Part shown: piece after piece, positions 59,044 through 64,000 of the stretch
Position numbering within the stretch: the stretch's first letter is position 1
Layout: each line of letters begins with the position of its first letter
Assembly: GCF_902150045.1 (NCBI RefSeq)
Contig: NZ_CABFVU010000002.1
Location: 1,290,001 to 1,354,000, forward strand
Origin: Chitinophaga polysaccharea
GTDB lineage: Bacteria > Bacteroidota > Bacteroidia > Chitinophagales > Chitinophagaceae
Length of the DNA: 64,000 bases
Reading direction: 5' to 3'
Notes under the pieces: generated by a model
What the model was told of the DNA's origin: nothing
Database searches by the model: none
The model's input: the letters and a program-made list of their open reading frames with translations, nothing else
Program-made: the position numbers and the translations under genes

Positions 59044-61515
59044 ATGCGAAGGAACACACACAGTATAACCGTTTGCGTTATAGCATTCTTCACATCTCTT
59101 CCTGCATTGGCGCAGCGCACGGAGCTGAAGCTAAAGTACAACCAGCCCTCAGGCAAGGTGTGGGAAGCCGCTCTGCCGGTAGGCAATGGCCGCCTGGCCG
59201 CCATGGTGTATGGCAACCCGGAAAGCGAACTGATACGGCTAAACGAAAATACGGTATGGAGCGGAAGCCCTAACCGCAACGATAATCCGCATGCGCTGGC
59301 GGCGTTACCGGAAATCAGGCAGCTGATATTTGACGGCAAAATGAAAGAAGCCAGCCAGATGGCAGCAAAGAATATCCAGGCGGAAAAGATCAACGGTATG
59401 TGCTATCAGCCGGTTGGAGACCTGCAGCTGGATTTCCCGGGGCACAACCAGTATACCGGCTATGCAAGGGAACTGGATCTGCAAACTGCCGTAGCTGCCA
59501 CCAGCTACACGGTAAACGGCGTAAAATACACCCGCCAGGTATTTGCATCCATACCAGACCAGGCGATCATTATACAGCTTACTGCCAGTAAACCCGGCAG
59601 CATTACTTTTAACGCCGGCATGAAAAGCCCGCAGAAATCGAATGTGGTTACCAGCGGTAATAACGAACTGGTATTATCCGGTACCAGCGGCGATAAAGAA
59701 GGCGTGCCCGGCAAGGTGAAGTTCCAGTCGCAGGTAAGATTTAAAACCAGCGGCGGTAAAACTGCCGCTGATGGAAGCACTATCAGCGTTACCAACGCAG
59801 ATGCAGTGACCATCTATGTTTCCATCGCCACCAACTTTGTAAACTATGCAGATATAAGCGGCGATGAAGTAAAGCGCACCACCGCGTATATGCAAAAGGT
59901 ATGGCCAAAGCATTTCGCTGGTTTACTGAAAGATCATATTGCCGCTTACCAGCATTTCTTTAACCGGGTACAACTGGATCTTGGTACTACTGATTCCATC
60001 AAAAATCCAACAGATATCCGTGTAAGGGATTTCAGGGAAGGTAATGACCCGCAGCTGGTAACATTGTATTTCCAGTTTGGCAGGTACCTGCTCATCGCCG
60101 CATCACAGCCGGGAGGCCAGCCAGCCAACCTGCAGGGCATCTGGAACCCGCTTATGAACCCGCCCTGGGGCAGCAAGTATACGATCAACATTAATACGGA
60201 AATGAATTACTGGCCTGCGGAAGAAACGAATCTTTCTGAGATGCACGAGCCGCTGATACAAATGGTGAAGGACCTGTCTGTTACCGGCCGGGAAACCGCA
60301 AAGGTAATGTATGGCGCCGGTGGATGGGTAGCCCATCACAATACGGACCTGTGGCGTATCACAGGGCCGGTAGACGGTATATACTCTGCCATGTGGCCCA
60401 TGGGAGGCGCATGGTTAAGCCGGCATACCTGGGAGAGGTACCTGTTTAACGGCGATAAGCAATACCTGCAAACGGTATATCCTGCATTGAAAGGCGCTGC
60501 ACAGTTTTACCTTGATTTCCTGGTAGAAGAGCCGGTACATAAATGGCTGGTAGTATCCCCGTCCATGTCGCCGGAGAATAACCCCAAAGCCTATCCTGGC
60601 ATATCTATCGCGGCAGGCGCCACTATGGATAATCAACTTGTATTTGATCTCTTTACCAATACTATTCATGCAGCAGAAATATTACATACTGATGAAGCAT
60701 TAATAGAAAAAATGAAAGCTGCGCGCAAACGCCTGCCACCTATGCAGATAGGCCAATACAACCAGTTACAGGAATGGCTGCAGGACCTGGATAACCCTAA
60801 CGACAAACACCGCCACGTATCTCATTTATTCGGGTTGTACCCGGCAAACCAGATCTCTCCTTACCGCACGCCTGCATTATTCAGCGCCGCCCGTACCTCG
60901 CTGCTGCAGCGCGGCGATATTTCCACGGGTTGGTCTATGGGCTGGAAAGTGAATCTCTGGGCGCGTTTGCTGGATGGCAACCACGCATGGAAACTGATCA
61001 AAGACCAGCTTACGCCTGCAGGTGTAAACAAAGGAGAGAACAGTGGTGGCGGTACCTATCCAAATTTATTTGATGCGCATCCTCCTTTCCAGATCGATGG
61101 GAACTACGGCTGTACAGCAGGTATTTGTGAAATGCTGCTGCAAAGCCAGGATGGCGCTGTTCACCTGTTGCCGGCGCTGCCGGGCGACTGGAAGAACGGC
61201 CGTGTAAGCGGCCTGCGTGCGCGTGGTGGTTTCGAGATCAGAGAAATGGTGTGGGAAAATGGCCAGTTGAGTAAGGTCACTATCCGCTCCACGCTCGGAG
61301 GCAAATGCCGTTTGCGCGTACCCAACGCACTGAAGGAAAATGGCCAGCTGAAAGCGGCTGCAGGCGAGCAAACCAATCCTTTCTTCCAGCTGGAGCCAAC
61401 AGCGCCTGCCCTGGTAAGTGAAAAAGCAAAAGTGGAGGAGCTGCCGCTGCCCAATACGATATTGTATGACCTGGAAACGCAGGCGGGTAAAACTTATACG
61501 TTTGTGAAGAAGTAA
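59044..61515 (+). CDS. GH95 family alpha-L-fucosidase (or related alpha-galactosidase)
   Basis: An 823-residue secreted glycoside hydrolase. Signal peptide residues 1-23 (ending PALAQ) precede the N-terminal beta-domain with the family opening WEAALPVGNGRLAAMVYGN. The catalytic (alpha/alpha)6 barrel shows ININTEMNYWPAEE (the two asparagines that assist the nucleophilic water), SPSMSPENNP with E511 as the expected acid, and FQIDGNYGCTAG with D685. GH95 members remove terminal alpha-1,2-linked fucose (or galactose) from host or plant glycans. The stop codon is followed within 2 bp by a long palindrome. Confidence 0.95.
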   Translation: MRRNTHSITVCVIAFFTSLPALAQRTELKLKYNQPSGKVWEAALPVGNGRLAAMVYGNPESELIRLNENTVWSGSPNRNDNPHALAALPEIRQLIFDGKMKEASQMAAKNIQAEKINGMCYQPVGDLQLDFPGHNQYTGYARELDLQTAVAATSYTVNGVKYTRQVFASIPDQAIIIQLTASKPGSITFNAGMKSPQKSNVVTSGNNELVLSGTSGDKEGVPGKVKFQSQVRFKTSGGKTAADGSTISVTNADAVTIYVSIATNFVNYADISGDEVKRTTAYMQKVWPKHFAGLLKDHIAAYQHFFNRVQLDLGTTDSIKNPTDIRVRDFREGNDPQLVTLYFQFGRYLLIAASQPGGQPANLQGIWNPLMNPPWGSKYTININTEMNYWPAEETNLSEMHEPLIQMVKDLSVTGRETAKVMYGAGGWVAHHNTDLWRITGPVDGIYSAMWPMGGAWLSRHTWERYLFNGDKQYLQTVYPALKGAAQFYLDFLVEEPVHKWLVVSPSMSPENNPKAYPGISIAAGATMDNQLVFDLFTNTIHAAEILHTDEALIEKMKAARKRLPPMQIGQYNQLQEWLQDLDNPNDKHRHVSHLFGLYPANQISPYRTPALFSAARTSLLQRGDISTGWSMGWKVNLWARLLDGNHAWKLIKDQLTPAGVNKGENSGGGTYPNLFDAHPPFQIDGNYGCTAGICEMLLQSQDGAVHLLPALPGDWKNGRVSGLRARGGFEIREMVWENGQLSKVTIRSTLGGKCRLRVPNALKENGQLKAAAGEQTNPFFQLEPTAPALVSEKAKVEELPLPNTILYDLETQAGKTYTFVKK

Positions 61516-61517
61516 GC

Positions 61518-61711
61518 GCGGTTTTTGTCTGACTCAGGATTAAACTGATTACACTGATTACGCTGATTTGATTTTGTCAATGATTAAAAAAGATTCGGGG
61601 AGATAGAAGCGAAAATATCCGCTTAAATCTCCCCAAATCATTTAAAATCCAAGGTAATCCAATCAGCGTAATCAGTGTAATCAGTTTAATCCTGAGTCAG
61701 ACAAAATCCGC
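61518..61711. repeat. 194-bp palindrome with 51-bp arms
   Basis: Left arm 61518-61568 and right arm 61661-61711 are reverse complements at 50 of 51 positions (mismatch at 61522). The arms read GCGGxTTTTGTCTGACTCAG, then ATTAAACTGATTACACTGATT, then ACGCTGATT. The interior has nested pairs (GGGGAGAT with ATCTCCCC, AAGCG with CGCTT), so the whole can fold as one long hairpin. It fills the gap exactly: 2 bp after the GH95 stop and directly abutting the DUF3037 stop on the other strand. Confidence 0.93.
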
Positions 61712-62098
61712 TTAGAGCACCAGCTGCTCATGCAACCGCATCAGCGTGTCTTCCGGGTTGGCGCTGCAAAAGCCCGGGTGTACCCTGGAGGTTTGCACCA
61801 CGCTGCTGCGCATGGCGGTGAGCCAGCGGAAACGGCTGGCCATATCCAGCGCCCCGATAGGGCCGCCGGCTTTACTGCCTTTGGAAATTTCCACGAAGGC
61901 ATCCAGGTAGGGGCGGATGGTATTAACATCTGCCTGTGGAGACAAGGCATGTAATTTTTCTTCGTTTAATGTATACACTGCCCGTAAAAATTTTTGTTGC
62001 CTGCAATAAAGAATGACACCAACATTCAGAAACTCTTCCCGCTCCACGCTTGGTACCACCCGTATTACCGCGTACTCATATAAGTGATTCTCTTGCAT
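61712..62098 (-). CDS. DUF3037 domain-containing protein
   Basis: A 128-residue DUF3037 protein. The opening EYAVIRVVPSVEREEFLNVGVILYCRQ matches the family. DUF3037 proteins of unknown function often lie directly after HipA-like kinases, as here: the start overlaps the end of the kinase gene by 23 bp. The tight overlap suggests coupled translation and a shared complex. Its stop is flush against the long palindrome. Confidence 0.92.
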   Translation of the reverse strand: MQENHLYEYAVIRVVPSVEREEFLNVGVILYCRQQKFLRAVYTLNEEKLHALSPQADVNTIRPYLDAFVEISKGSKAGGPIGALDMASRFRWLTAMRSSVVQTSRVHPGFCSANPEDTLMRLHEQLVL

Positions 62099-62879
62099 GT
62101 TGTGCTTCTTTTACAAATATCCCGGAGTGGCTGATCCGGGTAGTTAAAAATTCAAAATATACCTGGCGCCTTTCTTCCGGTGTAACATCGTTGCTGTCTT
62201 CACTTTGCAGCCATGTTTCCGGGATGATGTTTACCACGGCGCGAATGCGTTCGGGTGTGAGTATTAAGCGGAAGGCGGCATCCACCTGTTCCAGTTCACC
62301 GGCCTGTGGCAGCAGCACATGATCTTTTACCTGTACAAAAGGGCGTAGCGATTGTTCGCGCCAGTTTTGCCAGGAGTGGTGAAAGTAAAGCGATGCGCCA
62401 TGATCGATCAGCCACAGCTCATTGCGCCACATCAGCATATTGGTATTACGCGCGGTGCGGTCTACATTGGTAAGGAGACAATCGAGCCACACGATCTTAG
62501 ATGCTGTTAACGCATCAATGGTGTTTACCGTTGGATCGTATGTAGTAGCGCCGGATAAATAGTGAAGGGCAAGATTGAGCCCCACGCTTTTCTTCAGCAG
62601 GTCCTGTATTTCCTCATCGGGCTCTGTGCGGCCAAAGGCAGCATCCAGGTTGGCAAATACCAGCTCCGGTATTTTGAGTTTGAGTATCCTGGCCAGTTCG
62701 CCGCCAATTAATTCTGCGATGAGCGCTTTTACGCCCTGGCCTGCGCCCCTGAACTTCAGGGCATACAGGAACCCGTCGTCTGCCTCGGCAATAGCCGGCA
62801 GCGAGCCTCCCTCACGTAACGGCGTTACGTAGCGGGTTACATTCACCGTTCTGAGCTGAAGCTGTATATCTTCTGTCAT
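62076..62879 (-). CDS. HipA-like serine/threonine kinase
   Basis: A 267-residue compact HipA-family kinase without the usual HipB-type partner. The catalytic loop reads NVDRTARNTN (D140, N145) and the metal-binding site IDHG (D159), both in the expected order, with the Gly-rich region LREGGSLPAI and the lysine in YALKFRG earlier. I chose the ATG at 62879 to give MTEDIQLQLRTVNVTRYVTP, rejecting the in-frame start at 62933. It is well below the length of E. coli HipA, so some N-terminal lobe elements are absent. It overlaps DUF3037 by 23 bp and follows the HTH_42 gene by 61 bp. Confidence 0.87.
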   Translation of the reverse strand: MTEDIQLQLRTVNVTRYVTPLREGGSLPAIAEADDGFLYALKFRGAGQGVKALIAELIGGELARILKLKIPELVFANLDAAFGRTEPDEEIQDLLKKSVGLNLALHYLSGATTYDPTVNTIDALTASKIVWLDCLLTNVDRTARNTNMLMWRNELWLIDHGASLYFHHSWQNWREQSLRPFVQVKDHVLLPQAGELEQVDAAFRLILTPERIRAVVNIIPETWLQSEDSNDVTPEERRQVYFEFLTTRISHSGIFVKEAQHARESLI

Positions 62880-62940
62880 CTGATATCTGGTTCGTTTGCT
62901 TAATATGGATCTATACCTGGGCAAAGTAACCAAATATCTT

Positions 62941-64000
62941 TTATACGGAGACGATCTCCTGCAGGGGTTTGCCCATAAAAGCCGCGTAGGCGGCAGCGGC
63001 GGGGTTTATTTTTTTACCGGGGCTCATCAGCTCCGTGGTAACAGTGATGTACCGGCTGCTTTCTTTCCGGCTCCAGGTACCGCTTATCTGCCCGTTAACC
63101 ACAATTACAGGCTTAAAGATACCATAACCGGCAGCCGCGGGATGCCCGGCCGGGAGGATGTCGCTGCGGTCTTTATAGGCCACGGCATATTCATCATAGC
63201 AGGGGAGGAGGAAAGTGGAAGAGATGCTGCGTTTACTTACCGTGGCCGCTGCAGCAAACCAATAGGCGTTACCGTTAGTAACGGTGTGGGTAAGATGTTG
63301 GCTGTTGAGATGTAATCCTTTTTTGATGTCTGCCATATTCAGCCCGCTCCACCACTGGAAATCCTGCAGGGTGGCGGGGCCCCGGCTGCTGAAGTAGCAA
63401 AGCGTGAGCCGGGCAATGGCTTCGTCCCGGCCGGGCAGTGGCGCTGCAGGCGCACGTTCTGAAAGCAATGCGTAAGTGAATTGCTTTCCCTGCCGTGGCC
63501 CGCTGCAGATAAGCCCTTCCAGTTCAGCTTCCATCAGGAAAAAGCCAAGGCGGATATCGTCGGTATTGATCTTTGCTTTAGCCAGCAACGCCAGGATGGC
63601 TGTACGGGTAAGGAATTTATGATCGCTGAGCGCATTGGTAATAATAGTATTGCTGCGTTTCAGGTCTTTATCCGTGATGCCCAGTTTAGTATGCAGTCTT
63701 TTATTAAAGGCTTTTATTTTAGGGCCGGTGAGCTGCAGCATCCAGCGGATATCTTCCGGCGCTACAAAGTGCCAGGTGGGGCGCAGAACATGGGTACGCA
63801 GGATTTTCCCATCATTAAAATCCTTTTCAATGGAAGCATCGGTGCCGCCTTTGATACGGTTGCCAATGGCCCATTTGGCGCCGGCGTAATCCTGCGCCTG
63901 TATACAGCCCATCCAGCGTACCAGCGCTGCCGGCTGTGTAAAGCTGGAATGGAGGAGCTGCTGTTGTTGCAGCCGGTGTTGTGCGATCTGCTGACTGTTC
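62941..64000 (-). CDS. Winged-helix (HTH_42/YcaQ-like) DNA-binding protein, N-terminus outside window
   Basis: The frame is open to the right edge, with at least 352 residues visible; its N-terminus, including the true start, lies beyond 64000. The segment FTQPAALVRWMGCIQAQDYAGAKWAIGNR is the characteristic opening of the PF06224 family. Other family signs are ILRTHVLRPTWHFVAPEDIRWML, SRGPATLQDFQWWSGL and LLPCYDEYAVAYKDRS. Relatives such as YcaQ/AlkX unhook DNA crosslinks or have DNA-glycosylase activity. Here it heads the DUF3037-HipA side, although a 61-bp gap leaves co-transcription uncertain. Confidence 0.92.
   Translation of the reverse strand, partial: NSQQIAQHRLQQQQLLHSSFTQPAALVRWMGCIQAQDYAGAKWAIGNRIKGGTDASIEKDFNDGKILRTHVLRPTWHFVAPEDIRWMLQLTGPKIKAFNKRLHTKLGITDKDLKRSNTIITNALSDHKFLTRTAILALLAKAKINTDDIRLGFFLMEAELEGLICSGPRQGKQFTYALLSERAPAAPLPGRDEAIARLTLCYFSSRGPATLQDFQWWSGLNMADIKKGLHLNSQHLTHTVTNGNAYWFAAAATVSKRSISSTFLLPCYDEYAVAYKDRSDILPAGHPAAAGYGIFKPVIVVNGQISGTWSRKESSRYITVTTELMSPGKKINPAAAAYAAFMGKPLQEIVSV

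Overview
The window is a stretch of Bacteroidota chromosome, most likely from a Chitinophaga-like member of the Chitinophagaceae. Supporting signs are a SusC/SusD operon with a DUF4302 lipoprotein and a zinc metallohydrolase lipoprotein, a Bacteroidetes-type LptD, start sites with poor Shine-Dalgarno sequences, and several exact matches to the Bacteroidetes -7 promoter element TAnnTTTG. No rRNA, tRNA, CRISPR array, transposase or phage module was seen. The species assignment is inference.

Layout. 1-7.7 kb: a large AsmA-like protein running off the left edge, a PfkB sugar kinase, a secreted DUF1579 protein and a GAF-domain protein. 7.8-10.5 kb: a phytoene-desaturase-like FAD oxidoreductase and a YeiH-type transporter. 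10.5-16.8 kb: two tandem paralogous single-pass membrane proteins of unknown function, convergent with an operon of a GrpE-wing-like mini-protein and an oversized Hsp70. I regard this as the best candidate for an undescribed system. 16.9-25.5 kb: a trehalose/glycogen block, with glgX/treX facing treY, treZ, malQ and a degenerate receiver protein. 25.8-31 kb: a two-domain LigD, a DUF1801 remnant, a small membrane protein, and a secreted sugar-isomerase/oxidoreductase pair. 31-36.7 kb: small metabolic and regulatory genes (aldo/keto reductase with divergent AraC regulator, SRPBCC, YceI, GNAT, AhpD-like, MocR). 36.9-40.3 kb: LptD, an internally deleted HxlR regulator and a MITE-like inverted repeat. 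39.9-48.4 kb: a five-gene SusCD operon with a divergent ECF sigma factor. 48.5-55.8 kb: a 612-residue protein of unknown function, an FtsX/MacB-type permease and a membrane-anchored SARP-like transcription factor. 56-61.5 kb: cytochrome c, a PVC-type heme-binding dehydrogenase-like protein and a GH95 fucosidase. 61.7-64 kb: DUF3037, a HipA-like kinase and a HTH_42 protein cut by the right edge.

How the genes fit together. The treX-treY-treZ-malQ set can turn glycogen or maltodextrin into trehalose. The SusCD set imports and processes an unknown substrate, and the metallohydrolase suggests a peptide or protein component. Cytochrome c and the PVC-type protein look like a periplasmic oxidation module. 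All seven non-overlapping convergent gene junctions carry an inverted repeat at or next to the stop codons. Two of these are very long (34-bp and 51-bp arms) and share a common core, which points to a recurrent gene-end palindrome family.
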